64,000 nucleotides of DNA from Gammaproteobacteria bacterium (GCA_024640085.1 JAHEFR010000001.1:248001-312000), one strand, 5' to 3'; shown: positions 20,715 to 29,749, counted from the first letter of the stretch. Program-made: numbers and translations. The notes: a model not told the origin generated them from the sequence alone.

Positions 20715-21812
20715 TCAGCCCGCTGCCGGTGTCTCTGCGGCGATCACCGTGACCTCGGCGCCGTCCTTGAGACCGCTCTGCCCCAGGGTTATGACGGTCT
20801 CACCGCCGGAGAGTCCCTCGACGACTTCCACGTTCTCGCCCATGGCATATCCGGTCTGAATTTTCTGTCGCCGGGCAAGGCCGTCCTCGACGATGAAGAC
20901 CGATTTCTGCGTCTCGTCCTCCAGCACCGCCATCCGCGGCACCAGCAGCACGTTTTCGCGCTTGTCGTAAACGATCCGGAAACGTCCGAACATGCCCGGT
21001 TTCAGGCGCCCCGAGGGATCGGTGACGGCCAGTGTGACCTTGAAGGTGCCGGTTTGCGGATCCACTACGGGACTGATGCGCAGGATGCTGGCCACAAAAT
21101 CCTCGCCCGGGGCCGCATCGACCGTCATCCGCGCCGGTTGCCCGGGCCTGAGCCTCCGGAATTCCTTCTCGGGCACGAACAGGTAGCTGAGCAAAGGATC
21201 CATATCGGTGATCCGGAATGCTTCATCGTTGGCGGAGATCGTGTTCCCGACTTTGATAAATCGCTCGGAGATGACGCCGTCGATGGGGGCGCGTATGTCC
21301 GTGTAGCTGTATTCGAGTCGCGCCAGATCATAGGCGGCCCGGAGGGAGTCGAGTTCGTACTTGATGCCTTCGAAGGCGCCGGCACTCACCAGTCCCTTTT
21401 CTTTGAGTTCGACAGTCCGGTTGTACTCCTGCTCCAGCTTCTTGAGGTTCGCCAGCGCCCGCTGCATCTCCAGTCTCAGGCGGTCGCCGTCCAGACGGGC
21501 CAGGATGTCTCCGGCCTTGACCGGGTCTCCTTCCTCCACCAGCAGTTGCCTGACTTCGCCACCTACCTTGGCGACGATGAGGGCCTCCTCCTCGGTTTCC
21601 AGTGACGCCGTTCCGGAATACATGGCGTACACATCGCCACGGAACGGGGTCAGGACCTCCACCGGTATCGGAGGCGTGTCGTCGTCATCATCCTTGTCCG
21701 CCGACGCAGACGTGTTCGCCGCGCCGTTGTCGCAGGCGGCGAGGGCGGCCGCGCAGAGGATGCCGATCAGCGGCCAGTACTTTGCGGTGGGACTGTAATT
21801 GTTCTGTCGCAT
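20715..21812 (-). CDS. RND membrane-fusion lipoprotein (second adaptor)
   Basis: A 365-residue periplasmic adaptor. The N-terminus has a lipoprotein signal (LIGILCAAALAAC-DNG), followed by an acidic linker with five consecutive aspartates. Lipoyl-like halves bracket the helical hairpin: LIVAKVGGEVRQLLVEEGDP and DIRAPIDGVISERFIKVGN, with the coiled coil LEMQRALANLKKLEQEYNR between them. The beta-barrel and membrane-proximal domains follow (RISPVVDPQTGTFKVTLAV; RFRIVYDKRENVLLVPRMA). It lies 35 bases after the first adaptor gene. A related but distinct second adaptor would fit a hetero-oligomeric adaptor ring. Confidence 0.92.
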   Translation of the reverse strand: MRQNNYSPTAKYWPLIGILCAAALAACDNGAANTSASADKDDDDDTPPIPVEVLTPFRGDVYAMYSGTASLETEEEALIVAKVGGEVRQLLVEEGDPVKAGDILARLDGDRLRLEMQRALANLKKLEQEYNRTVELKEKGLVSAGAFEGIKYELDSLRAAYDLARLEYSYTDIRAPIDGVISERFIKVGNTISANDEAFRITDMDPLLSYLFVPEKEFRRLRPGQPARMTVDAAPGEDFVASILRISPVVDPQTGTFKVTLAVTDPSGRLKPGMFGRFRIVYDKRENVLLVPRMAVLEDETQKSVFIVEDGLARRQKIQTGYAMGENVEVVEGLSGGETVITLGQSGLKDGAEVTVIAAETPAAG

Positions 21813-21847
21813 GGGCAGATATCGTCCAAATTGCGTCCGCGGCCGGG

Positions 21848-22921
21848 TCAGATTCGTTGGGACTCGTCCGTATCCGAGACGGGGGTGCCGTCTCGAAGGG
21901 TACCCTGGCCGACCACGACGATCCGCTCGGATCCCTGCAAACCGGAAGTCACCTCGACGCTGCTGCCGCTCTCCAGTCCGATGGTAACCGTCCTCAGACG
22001 GGCGACCCCTTCCTCGACGACGAAGACGGCCGGCTGGGCATCCTCCGCAACGACTGCCTTCAGCGGCACCAGGATAGCGTTCTCGTGGACCTCATAGACG
22101 ATTTTCGCACGAGCGAACATACCGGGTCGCAAATTGCCGCCGTCGTTATCGATGCCAAGCGTTACCTTGACGGTGCCGGTCTCGGATTCGACCCTGGGGC
22201 TGACGCGCAGGATGTTCGCCTGATGGCTCTCACCAGGCAGCGCGTCCAGCGTCAATTCTGCCGTCTGGCCGGTGTTGAACCGGAACAGGTCACGCTGGGG
22301 CACATGTAGATAGGCCAGGAGTTGGGTCGAGTTGCTGATCCTGAGCACGACATCACCCGTGGATACAGTGTTGCCGATACGCCCGATCTTCTCCGCGACC
22401 ACCCCGCCGATGGGCGCGCGGATGTTGGTGTAGTCCAGTGACAGGTCCGCCAGCTTGTAGGCCGCGTCTGCGGCCTCGAGGTCGAAGCGGAGATTCTCGA
22501 ACGCCCCTTCGCTGACCAGGCCCTGCTCGTGGAGCTGTACGTTGCGTCGGTATTCCTGGGACAGTTTGTTCAGGTCCGCCCGGGCCTGATCTCTCATCAG
22601 TTTCAGACGGCTCTGGTCGAGGCGCGCAACGACCTGCCCGGCCTTCACCGCCTGGCCTTCCTCGACCAGGATCTCGACGATTTCGCCGTTGACTTTCGCG
22701 ACGACGGCCGCTTCCGCATCGGTTTCCAGGTTTACCGTGCCTGAATGGTAAGCGTAGGCCTCGCCGCGGGAAGGCGTTTGCGTGACCACTGGCATCGCAA
22801 TGGTGCTCTCGCTTTCGGTGGCGACGCTGGCTTCCCCAACGCCGCAAGCGGACAGGACGGGCAGCCCGAGGGCGGCGGTCGTCAGGACCAGGATTCCTCG
22901 GCTTGATCGTTTCATCGTCAC
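21848..22921 (-). CDS. RND membrane-fusion lipoprotein (first adaptor)
   Basis: Promoter-proximal gene of the efflux operon, 357 residues. The lipobox is LPVLSAC-GVG. Adaptor landmarks are AAVVAKVNGEIVEILVEEGQ, the helical hairpin LMRDQARADLNKLSQEYRR, the second lipoyl half NIRAPIGGVVAEKIGRIGN and the barrel strands ILRVSPRVESETGTVKVTLG. It is clearly similar to the following adaptor gene, pointing to local duplication. The start may be the GTG at 22921, with GGGGAA upstream, or the ATG at 22915. A candidate promoter with an overlapping palindrome lies 55-82 bases upstream. Confidence 0.92.
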   Translation of the reverse strand: MTMKRSSRGILVLTTAALGLPVLSACGVGEASVATESESTIAMPVVTQTPSRGEAYAYHSGTVNLETDAEAAVVAKVNGEIVEILVEEGQAVKAGQVVARLDQSRLKLMRDQARADLNKLSQEYRRNVQLHEQGLVSEGAFENLRFDLEAADAAYKLADLSLDYTNIRAPIGGVVAEKIGRIGNTVSTGDVVLRISNSTQLLAYLHVPQRDLFRFNTGQTAELTLDALPGESHQANILRVSPRVESETGTVKVTLGIDNDGGNLRPGMFARAKIVYEVHENAILVPLKAVVAEDAQPAVFVVEEGVARLRTVTIGLESGSSVEVTSGLQGSERIVVVGQGTLRDGTPVSDTDESQRI

Positions 22922-22963
22922 GGTGGTTCCCCGATCGATAGCGATTGATGATTCACTTGAGTA

Positions 22964-23003
22964 GTGTTGTAGTGAAGTATAACACCAATCTCGCCGACCG
23001 CAA
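22964..23003 (-). promoter_or_regulatory. Promoter and overlapping operator of the MFP-MFP-RND-RND operon
   Basis: On the minus strand TTGCGG (22998-23003) and TATACT (22976-22981) are 16 bases apart and read toward the first adaptor gene. A 22-base imperfect palindrome with GTGTT and AACAC arms (22964-22985) covers the -10 box. A second inverted repeat TTCACT/AGTGAA (22952-22957 and 22971-22976) overlaps it. A dimeric repressor here would block RNA polymerase directly. No regulator gene is adjacent, so it would have to act in trans. Confidence 0.5.
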
Positions 23004-23076
23004 TACTGCCGAGGCCGTCGGGCGATGGTTAGCCGTAACCAACTGTTTTTATTCGGGTTACCGTGTGCTGGCCAAG

Positions 23077-23108
23077 CCCCTCCGGCAGCCTCGCGGCGGC
23101 CGGAGGGG
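23077..23108 (-). terminator. 10-bp stem-loop after prc
   Basis: CCCCTCCGGC (23077-23086) pairs perfectly with GCCGGAGGGG (23099-23108) around a 12-base loop, about 20 bases beyond the prc stop codon. There is no adjacent U-tract. It separates prc from the efflux operon downstream on the same strand and probably protects or terminates the prc transcript. Confidence 0.5.
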
Positions 23109-23127
23109 GTAGTGGATGCGCGAAATC

Positions 23128-25221
23128 CTACGGTGTCCGGTTCTGGGCCAGGCCGGCAGGCGGGATCTGAGACATGTCCGCGACCAGCTCGGCTGCGGTG
23201 TCCAGGATGATATCCGGGACCTCGTCTGCGGGGACGGCGTCCAGGGTTTGTGCCGGCTCGATCCCCAGTGCCGCGCGGCGCTGGTTGATCCGCTCCAGCT
23301 GTCTGTGGCTGGCGTCTTCGCGCTCCTGCTTCCGCTTCTCCATCGACAGCGAGATCGATCGGTGGGACATATCCTTCTTCTGCTCGTCGATCTCCTCCAG
23401 CAGGTAGACATAGTCGGGATCGGAATCTGACCGCTGGACCAGATTACCCGACAGGACGGTGACGGCCGACTGCAGGGGCTGTCCTGCCTTGTACTGGGTC
23501 GGATCGATCTGGTCCCACGGCAACGCCGAATCCCTGGAGCTCTCGCCGATCAGGTCCGTATCCACGGGAGAGGGCAGTTCGATATCGGGCGAAACACCCT
23601 TGTTCTGCGTGCTGCCTCCGGTCACCCGGTAGTACTTGCCGATGGTCAGGGTCAACTGGCCGAACTGCGGGTCGCGGCCCGGCGCATACCTGTCCAGCGG
23701 ATACAGGTTCTGTACCGTTCCCTTGCCGAAGGTCTGCTGGCCGATGATGACACCGCGGTTATAGTCCTGGATGGCGGCGGCAAAGATTTCGGAAGCGGAG
23801 GCGCTGAAGCGGTTGACCAGCACCGCCAGGGGACCGTCGTATACCTTTTCCGGCACCGGGTCGTCGAGCACCTCGATACGGCCGTTGGTGTTGCGGAGCT
23901 GGACGATGGGTCCGCGGTCGACGAACAATCCACTGAGAGCGGTCGCCTCGGACAAGTGTCCGCCCCCATTATTGCGCAGATCGAGGACGAGTCCGTCGAT
24001 ACCCTCCTGCTCCAGTTCACGGATGAGTCGTTCCACATCCCTCGTGGTGCTTGTGTAGTCCTTGTCGCCCGCAGAGCGGGCGTTGAAATCCTGGTAAAAG
24101 CTGGGGACTGTGATGACACCCACGCGCAGCATCTTGTCGCCTCGCTTGATCTCGATGCGATCCTTCTGGGCCGCCTGGGCTTCGAGTTTGATCTTGTCGC
24201 GGGTGAGGGGAAGTAGGCGTTCCGACGTGCCCGGTGCGGCACCGGCCGGCAGGACCTGCAGACGGACAATGGTTCCGCCTGGGCCCCGGATAAGGTCAAC
24301 GACCTCGTCGAGGCGCCAGCCGACCACGTCCACCATCTCGCCTTCAGTCCCCTGGCCTACGGCGGTGATCCGATCCTTTGGTTTCAGAGTACCGTCGATG
24401 GCGGCCGGGCCACCCGGGATCACGTTGAGGATCGACACATAGTCGTCCTCCACTTGCAAGGACGCACCGATGCCGTCGTAAGACAGGCTCATCTGGATGC
24501 GGTATTCCTCTGAATTACGCGGTGAGAAATAGCTGGAGTGCGGATCGAGCGTGTGGGAATAGGCATTCATGAAGGCCTCGAACACGTCATCCGAGTTGAC
24601 CTGCTCGGTGCGTTTGAGCACTCGTTCGTACCGTGTCTGCAGCAGGTCTGCGGTCTCGTCCCACGACTTGCCGGCGAGCATCAGGCTGAGCGCGTCGTTC
24701 TTGACCCGTTTGCGCCAGATGTCATCCAGTTCCTCGGTGGACGTCGCCCACGGTGCTTCCGAGCGATCGAACTCGTAGACCTCGTCGATGCTGAAATCCG
24801 GTTCCGCCTCCAAGATGGTCAGCGCGTAGTCAAGGCGTTGGCGGGTCCTCTCCAGGTAGCGGGAGTACATGTCGAAAACCGGTTGGAGTTCGCCACGTTT
24901 GACCGCGTCGTCGAGGGTAAGCCTGTAGACCTCGAAATCCTCTATATCGCTGGCAAGGAAATACTGGCGATTGCCGTCCATGGTCTCGATGTATCGATCG
25001 AGCATCCGCGAGGAGACGGTGTCGTCCACTCGGATCTGGCGGTAGTGGGACCGCTCGAATAAGGTGGTCACCAGCCGGCTGACCTTGGCGTGCCGATCGG
25101 ATTGCGCCAATTCGGGCGCATCGGCGCTCGCCAGAGCAAAGGCGGGACCGGCCGACAGGGCGAGGGCGAGCAGGATGACGCTCAGCCATCGCGGGCGGAA
25201 AATTTCCAGAATTCTGATCAT
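23128..25221 (-). CDS. prc: Carboxy-terminal (tail-specific) processing protease Prc
   Basis: Periplasmic S41 serine protease that trims or degrades proteins from the C-terminus, including peptidoglycan hydrolases and SsrA-tagged exported proteins in well-studied species. From the ATG at 25221 the product has 697 residues with a signal peptide (WLSVILLALALSAGPAFA). It has an N-terminal helical domain, a PDZ domain (GIGASLQVEDDYVSILNVIP) and the S41 core. The catalytic Ser475 (FSASASEIF) and Lys500 (TFGKGTVQ) are 25 residues apart, as in E. coli Prc. A charged C-terminal DUF3340-type region follows (MEKRKQEREDASHRQLERIN). An upstream in-frame start at 25275 would spoil the signal peptide. Confidence 0.95.
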   Translation of the reverse strand: MIRILEIFRPRWLSVILLALALSAGPAFALASADAPELAQSDRHAKVSRLVTTLFERSHYRQIRVDDTVSSRMLDRYIETMDGNRQYFLASDIEDFEVYRLTLDDAVKRGELQPVFDMYSRYLERTRQRLDYALTILEAEPDFSIDEVYEFDRSEAPWATSTEELDDIWRKRVKNDALSLMLAGKSWDETADLLQTRYERVLKRTEQVNSDDVFEAFMNAYSHTLDPHSSYFSPRNSEEYRIQMSLSYDGIGASLQVEDDYVSILNVIPGGPAAIDGTLKPKDRITAVGQGTEGEMVDVVGWRLDEVVDLIRGPGGTIVRLQVLPAGAAPGTSERLLPLTRDKIKLEAQAAQKDRIEIKRGDKMLRVGVITVPSFYQDFNARSAGDKDYTSTTRDVERLIRELEQEGIDGLVLDLRNNGGGHLSEATALSGLFVDRGPIVQLRNTNGRIEVLDDPVPEKVYDGPLAVLVNRFSASASEIFAAAIQDYNRGVIIGQQTFGKGTVQNLYPLDRYAPGRDPQFGQLTLTIGKYYRVTGGSTQNKGVSPDIELPSPVDTDLIGESSRDSALPWDQIDPTQYKAGQPLQSAVTVLSGNLVQRSDSDPDYVYLLEEIDEQKKDMSHRSISLSMEKRKQEREDASHRQLERINQRRAALGIEPAQTLDAVPADEVPDIILDTAAELVADMSQIPPAGLAQNRTP

Positions 25222-25344
25222 TTGCTTACCGTGTGTTGTGGCAATGCGTGGGAGCCGTCCCAATCGTTGGGTCAAGGCTAGAGTGCAATTCCCGGCCGAT
25301 CAAGGGCATTATTCGCAACTTCGTCCAACTCTGATTCAAGATAC

Positions 25345-25629
25345 GTGCAACCACTGACGGTCATCACGGGCATCCTGCTCGGCACCTCGGCCTCGATCGC
25401 GGCGGGTCTGACGGTGGTGCTGTTCCTGTTTTTCATACTGGTGGACGAGCATCCGAGGCTGGCCACCGAGTTCGCGCCGCTGCAGGTCAGCACCGCCATC
25501 TTCCTGGTTATGACAGCGGTTTGCGCGGCCAGTTTCCTCGGACTTGTCCGGCGCGCCCGCTGGCGCTGGATCGCCCAGGGGGCCATGTGGCTCGGGCTGG
25601 GGCTGGCGGTGATGTACTATCTGCCATGA
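25345..25629 (+). CDS. Small three-helix membrane protein
   Basis: A 94-residue protein starting at a GTG, divergent from prc. It is almost entirely hydrophobic. TM1 is at about 5-32 (VITGILLGTSASIAAGLTVV onward), TM2 at about 45-68 (QVSTAIFLVMTAVCAASFLG) and TM3 at about 74-92 (WIAQGAMWLGLGLAVMYYL), with a basic loop RRARWRW before TM3. The regular helix spacing and positive-inside loop support a real protein. I do not recognise a family, and no strong ribosome binding site precedes it. The region 25630-25887 beyond it holds no convincing gene. Confidence 0.65.
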   Translation: MQPLTVITGILLGTSASIAAGLTVVLFLFFILVDEHPRLATEFAPLQVSTAIFLVMTAVCAASFLGLVRRARWRWIAQGAMWLGLGLAVMYYLP

Positions 25630-25887
25630 GGTTCGGGTGAACAGGGTCCAGGCTCCATGCATTACGCTGTACTGAAACTCCAGGCTCTGCGGGATCGCTG
25701 CCGCCGATTCCTGCCTGAACGGTGGGTGGTTTCGCCACGCAGTCACGCCGAGGGCCTCTACCCGCGCAAAGCCTCCAGGGCGGAGATGGAACTGTCGACG
25801 GATTCTCCGGCCTCGTCCTGGGTCGCCTGGGAAATCAGCGGAAGACAGCGCAGCGGCGCCCGAAGGAGCCGCAAGGGGCCGACTGAG

Positions 25888-26463
25888 TCAAAAGAGTGAG
25901 AACGGAGATCGGCCGCTCCCGCGGCTGCGTCTGCTGCGGTCCCGGTGTCGCCGGTCTCTCATCCATGCCACCAGCATCTTCCGTTGCTCGGCCAGCCATT
26001 TCTCCCTGGCGTCCTTGTCCAGCATGTGGCCCGAACCCTTCTGTTCTTCGGCCGCCCGCATCCGGCAGAAGCGGGTAAAGGCCTGTATCTCGAAGCGGAA
26101 CTCCCGGCACACGAGTTCCACCATGATGGCGTCGTCGAGGAAACCCAGCCCCGGGACGTGGTCCGGGATCAGGTCCTCAGGCTCCGCGAAGTAGGCGAGG
26201 GCGTTCATTACCCGCTCGGTCTCTTCCTCGGGGAGCTGCCACTCCGCGTCTTCCAGCATCTCGAGGAGGATCTTGATGTTCTCGAGCCTGCCGCGGACGA
26301 AATCCGGCAAGTCCACTTTCTTGACTGATTCGAGGAGGCCGTGGGCTGACTGGAGCACCTCTTCGGTGGAATGTTCGGCAGCCACGTCCCCGGCCTCTCG
26401 CATGATCTTGCGAAAGTGGTTCAGGTCGGAATCGCGGAGCTCGAAGGTGACTCTGAGGCTCAT
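25888..26463 (-). CDS. DUF1232 (YkvA-like) domain protein, copy 1
   Basis: A 191-residue protein containing the DUF1232 signature in the middle: ALAYFAEPEDLIPDHVPGLG then FLDDAIMVELVCRE. The N-terminal part is amphipathic helical (FELRDSDLNHFRKIMREAGD). The C-terminus is strongly basic with Arg/Ser-rich repeats (RDRRHRDRSRRSRGSGR), which could bind nucleic acid or membrane phospholipid. A clear paralogue lies at 43640-44188; the two align through the N-terminal helix, the signature and the region after it, but the tails differ. The ATG at 26463 has AGGGAA upstream. Family function is unknown. Confidence 0.85.
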   Translation of the reverse strand: MSLRVTFELRDSDLNHFRKIMREAGDVAAEHSTEEVLQSAHGLLESVKKVDLPDFVRGRLENIKILLEMLEDAEWQLPEEETERVMNALAYFAEPEDLIPDHVPGLGFLDDAIMVELVCREFRFEIQAFTRFCRMRAAEEQKGSGHMLDKDAREKWLAEQRKMLVAWMRDRRHRDRSRRSRGSGRSPFSLF

Positions 26464-26671
26464 GAGGTGTTCCCTGCCTGGTGATGTTGGGCAAGCCTAA
26501 TCGGGACCCGGGATGCCGTCAAATGGGGAATCCGCCGTAGCGACACGGTGCGGTGATTGCGACGGGGCGACCGGGCGGCGAGATAGCGGGAGTGCCTGCT
26601 CGTGGCCCGGGTCAGTAGTATCGATATTGCATGGTGAACGATGCTGGCAGCCTATCCGGCCCGAGTGACGA

Positions 26672-28864
26672 ATGACAGTGCAAGCGGATCCCCTCATTGC
26701 CCGGACCCTGAGCGACCTGAAGCGTCGCAAGGTTTTCCGTGTGGCCGGCGCCTATGGGGTCGTTGCCTGGCTACTGATCGAGGTGACGTCCGTCGTCCTG
26801 CCCGCGCTCCGACTTCCGGAATGGACGGTTACAGCAGTTGTCATCTGTGCATTGGCAGGATTTCCGGTCACCTTGCTTCTGGCGTGGTTGTTCGACCTCA
26901 CCTCGGAGGGTGTGGTTCGGACCCGACCGGTAGCGGAGGGCGCGGCGGAGGTACGCAGGGTCGCCAGACGAGGTATAGATTTCGTCGTCATCGGCGTGCT
27001 GCTGGTCATCATCGCGTATCTGCTGTTTCACCAGGGATCCTCGATGTCCCGGCCCATGATCGGGCAATCCATCGCCGTCCTGCCTTTCGTCGACCTCAGC
27101 GAATCCGGAGACAACGAGTATTTCAGCGACGGGATTTCCGAGGAATTGCTTAATTCCCTGGTGGGTATCGAGGGCCTGCGGGTCGCGGCGCGGACTTCGT
27201 CATTCGCCTTCAAGGGCCGGCAGGAGGACGTGCGGGTCATCGGGGAGAAGCTCAATGTAGGCACGGTTCTAGAGGGAAGCGTCCGCCGGGCAGGCGACCA
27301 GGTCCGCATTGCTGCCCAGCTGGTAGACGTCCGGGACGGGTTCCCGATCTGGTCAGAAACCTACAGTCGGCGCCTTGACGACATTTTCGCCATCCAGGGC
27401 GAGATCGCCCGTTCTATCGCTGAGGCCCTCAAGCTCGAGCTCACCGGACAACGATCCGCGGGCCAGCAGGGTGGCCCGACCGGGAGCATCGAGGCTTATG
27501 ACCTGTATCTGCTTGGCCGGCATCACTGGCACCGGCGTACGCCCGAGTCTCTGCGGCGGGCCCTGGACATGTTCCAGCAGGCGGTGGAGCGTGACCCGGA
27601 GTTTGCGCTTGCCCACACCGGCATGGCGGACACCTATCTGCTTCTCGACGGTTACGGGGATCTTTCGACCGAAGAGGCCGTGGCTTGGGCAGAGCCTTCC
27701 GTTACGCGCGCTCTGGCCCTGGACGCGGATCTGGCGGAAGCTCATGCGTCCCTCGGACTGCTGCGCCTGAACCAGGGCGACGGGGTCTCGGCCGAGCGCG
27801 CATTGCGCAGGGCGATCGAGCTGAACCCGAACTCCTCGATGGCGCATATGTGGCTGGGTCTGGTGCTTGACGGAACGACGGGCCCGCTGGATTCGACTGA
27901 GGAATTCCGTCGCGCCTATCAGCTGGATCCGCTCCATCCCGTGGTCAACCAGAATCTCGTGCGCGCCTACGCGTCCGTCGGGCGTCTCGAGGATGCCCAG
28001 CAGCTACTGCTCGCGATGACCGAGACCGACCCGGTCAATCCTGCTGTCTTTCCGGGTCTCGCCCGCCTCAACCGGTCCTATGGCCGGCTGGACCAGGCCG
28101 TACAGTGGGCCTTGCGTGGAACCCGGGAGCCGTCGCCCGCCGGGAGCCAGCTGGAACTGGCCCTCGCATTGCTGGAACTGGGGGATATGCAACGAGCGGA
28201 GGAAGTCCTGGACACGGCGGAGCGCAACACGCCCGGCAAGATCGACGTGGCATGGGCCCGGGTCCAGCTATACCTGGCCGCAGGACAGATTGACGAACTT
28301 GGGTACCTTGGGGATTCCCTGGTCGATGATGACGCCAGTGGCAAACACGAGGCCGCCATTCGCGTCCTGAAGGGACTCGCGGCGATACTTTCTGGAGACC
28401 CACGGAGGGGCGTAGATGATCTACAGGTGGGCCTGGAGAAGGTCGAAGGCTACGGGATGGATATGCCGGACGGAATAGGGTGGCGACTCGTGCTCGCTTA
28501 CGGGTACGGGCTCCTTGGGAAAGAAGCACTCGCACGGGAGTCCCTGACGATGGCCCTGGAGCGCACTCGCGAAGCCCGGCTCTCCGGCTGGGCGATCCCG
28601 CGGCTGGCGGCATGGGAGGCGGTTGCCCTGAATATGGCAGGCCGGTCCCGCGAAGCGTATGACAGCCTGGACGCCGCCGTGGCGTCGGGCTGGCGAGGGT
28701 ACGGTACGATCCGGTATTTTCCGCCGGCTGCCGATCTCTTCGCAGCGCCTGGGGCACAGGTAGCTGTGGCGCAGGTCAAGGGCGATCTCGCACGCATGGC
28801 CGCGAATATCGCAGGCTTGGATGCTGGGCAAGCAAAAACATCAGGGCGGATTCCGGGCGGATGA
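26672..28864 (+). CDS. TolB-like/TPR membrane signalling protein, copy 1
   Basis: A 730-residue protein with an N-terminal membrane module: about residues 24-43 (VAGAYGVVAWLLIEV), 53-75 (TAVVICALAGFPVTLLLAWL) and 103-121 (VVIGVLLVIIAYLLF). A FlgO/TolB-N-like domain follows at about 132-265 (SIAVLPFVDLSESGDNEYFS, GTVLEGSVRRAGDQVRIAAQ, FPIWSETYSRRLDDIFAIQ). Tetratricopeptide repeats run to about residue 690. This architecture often follows a DNA-binding or cyclase domain in other bacteria; here no such domain is present. It closely resembles the protein at 38274-40499. The probable role is scaffolding or sensing at the membrane. Confidence 0.85.
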   Translation: MTVQADPLIARTLSDLKRRKVFRVAGAYGVVAWLLIEVTSVVLPALRLPEWTVTAVVICALAGFPVTLLLAWLFDLTSEGVVRTRPVAEGAAEVRRVARRGIDFVVIGVLLVIIAYLLFHQGSSMSRPMIGQSIAVLPFVDLSESGDNEYFSDGISEELLNSLVGIEGLRVAARTSSFAFKGRQEDVRVIGEKLNVGTVLEGSVRRAGDQVRIAAQLVDVRDGFPIWSETYSRRLDDIFAIQGEIARSIAEALKLELTGQRSAGQQGGPTGSIEAYDLYLLGRHHWHRRTPESLRRALDMFQQAVERDPEFALAHTGMADTYLLLDGYGDLSTEEAVAWAEPSVTRALALDADLAEAHASLGLLRLNQGDGVSAERALRRAIELNPNSSMAHMWLGLVLDGTTGPLDSTEEFRRAYQLDPLHPVVNQNLVRAYASVGRLEDAQQLLLAMTETDPVNPAVFPGLARLNRSYGRLDQAVQWALRGTREPSPAGSQLELALALLELGDMQRAEEVLDTAERNTPGKIDVAWARVQLYLAAGQIDELGYLGDSLVDDDASGKHEAAIRVLKGLAAILSGDPRRGVDDLQVGLEKVEGYGMDMPDGIGWRLVLAYGYGLLGKEALARESLTMALERTREARLSGWAIPRLAAWEAVALNMAGRSREAYDSLDAAVASGWRGYGTIRYFPPAADLFAAPGAQVAVAQVKGDLARMAANIAGLDAGQAKTSGRIPGG

Positions 28865-28984
28865 TCCGCTAGACTCTGCAATCGACGATCAACAATCCAT
28901 AATCAGGGGCAGTCAGACAGTGAACAGACCCGATTGCGCCACCGGGCGGGAATCCGGTCGCCTGTGGATACCGGGAGAGATCCG

Positions 28985-29653
28985 GTGAATCAGCGCCAAC
29001 CATGCGCCGGCGAGTGGTCCACCGTCACCCGGTCTCTATTCCTGTATTTGCTCGTGGCCTGGCTCCTGGTCCGTTATGGTGCCTCGGCCAACTCCGATAC
29101 GTCCCCGTCGGAACTCGTGTCCCTCGCCATCCTCGCCGGGTTCCCCGTCGCGGCTCTGGTGGCCAGCAGACTGGGGAGAGGCGCGGCCACCGGGCGGTGG
29201 AGCGCAGTCGTTATCGCAGTCGCTGCCGCATCGTCGCTTCCGGTGATCTGCATGCACGGTCAGAGTTCGCAGGAGCTATCCGAGGAGATCGTTCTCACTC
29301 CCGTGACATCTCCCGCCGGCACGCTTGCCGGAGCGGATTTGTCGCGGCCCCATGACGGATTGCGACTGCGCGTCCGGGGGCTTTCTGTCGAACTACCCGG
29401 CTCGGACAGATCATCTTCAGACGGACGCGCCGCGGAGATTCTTCTGGTGACGTCGGTCCGCGAGGGGCGCACGGGGGAGGAACTGGTGATTTCGGCAAGA
29501 CTGGTCTCCTCAGAGTCCGGCGGCGTGATCTGGCAGGCGGAGTACACCGGAGATCCAACGGACCTGGTGGCGGTGAGGAGACTACTGATCAAGGCCCTTA
29601 CGGAAGCGATGAGCCTGACGCGCGAGGGCGTTTCGGGCGGGCAAATCGTGTAG
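28985..29653 (+). CDS. TPR-less relative of the TolB-like/TPR membrane proteins
   Basis: A 222-residue protein starting at the GTG at 28985, with GGGAGAG upstream. It has two membrane helices (FLYLLVAWLLVRYG and ELVSLAILAGFPVAALVASR) that mirror those of the upstream gene (YGVVAWLLIEV, ALAGFPVTLLLAW). A third helix (AVVIAVAAASSLPVI) follows. The C-terminal part again resembles the FlgO/TolB-N domain: EILLVTSVREGRTGEELVIS, then ARLVSSESGGVIWQAEYTG and DLVAVRRLLIKALTEAMSL, matching EGSVRRAGDQVRIAAQLVD and its continuation upstream. The IAVLPF segment is not recognisable and all TPRs are missing. It is probably a decayed or specialised duplicate in the same transcription unit. Confidence 0.75.
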   Translation: MNQRQPCAGEWSTVTRSLFLYLLVAWLLVRYGASANSDTSPSELVSLAILAGFPVAALVASRLGRGAATGRWSAVVIAVAAASSLPVICMHGQSSQELSEEIVLTPVTSPAGTLAGADLSRPHDGLRLRVRGLSVELPGSDRSSSDGRAAEILLVTSVREGRTGEELVISARLVSSESGGVIWQAEYTGDPTDLVAVRRLLIKALTEAMSLTREGVSGGQIV

Positions 29654-29685
29654 GGCGCCCCCGACGCAGGGATCAATTAATTTAG

Positions 29686-29714
29686 TTGATACTGATGTTG
29701 CGTCGCAGTATGCT
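29686..29714 (+). promoter_or_regulatory. Candidate sigma70 promoter before a small ORF
   Basis: TTGATA (29686-29691) and TATGCT (29709-29714) are exactly 17 bases apart, each with two mismatches to consensus. It reads rightward into the possible 51-codon gene at 29750. Confidence 0.45.
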
Positions 29715-29749
29715 CTCTGCAGATGATTTGACCGATTGGACGTCACGCG

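Noticed and set aside
25657-25899. 80-codon frame between the small membrane gene and the DUF1232 gene
   Set aside because: No ribosome binding site, Arg/Ser-rich composition and a 3' end overlapping the DUF1232 gene; not supported.
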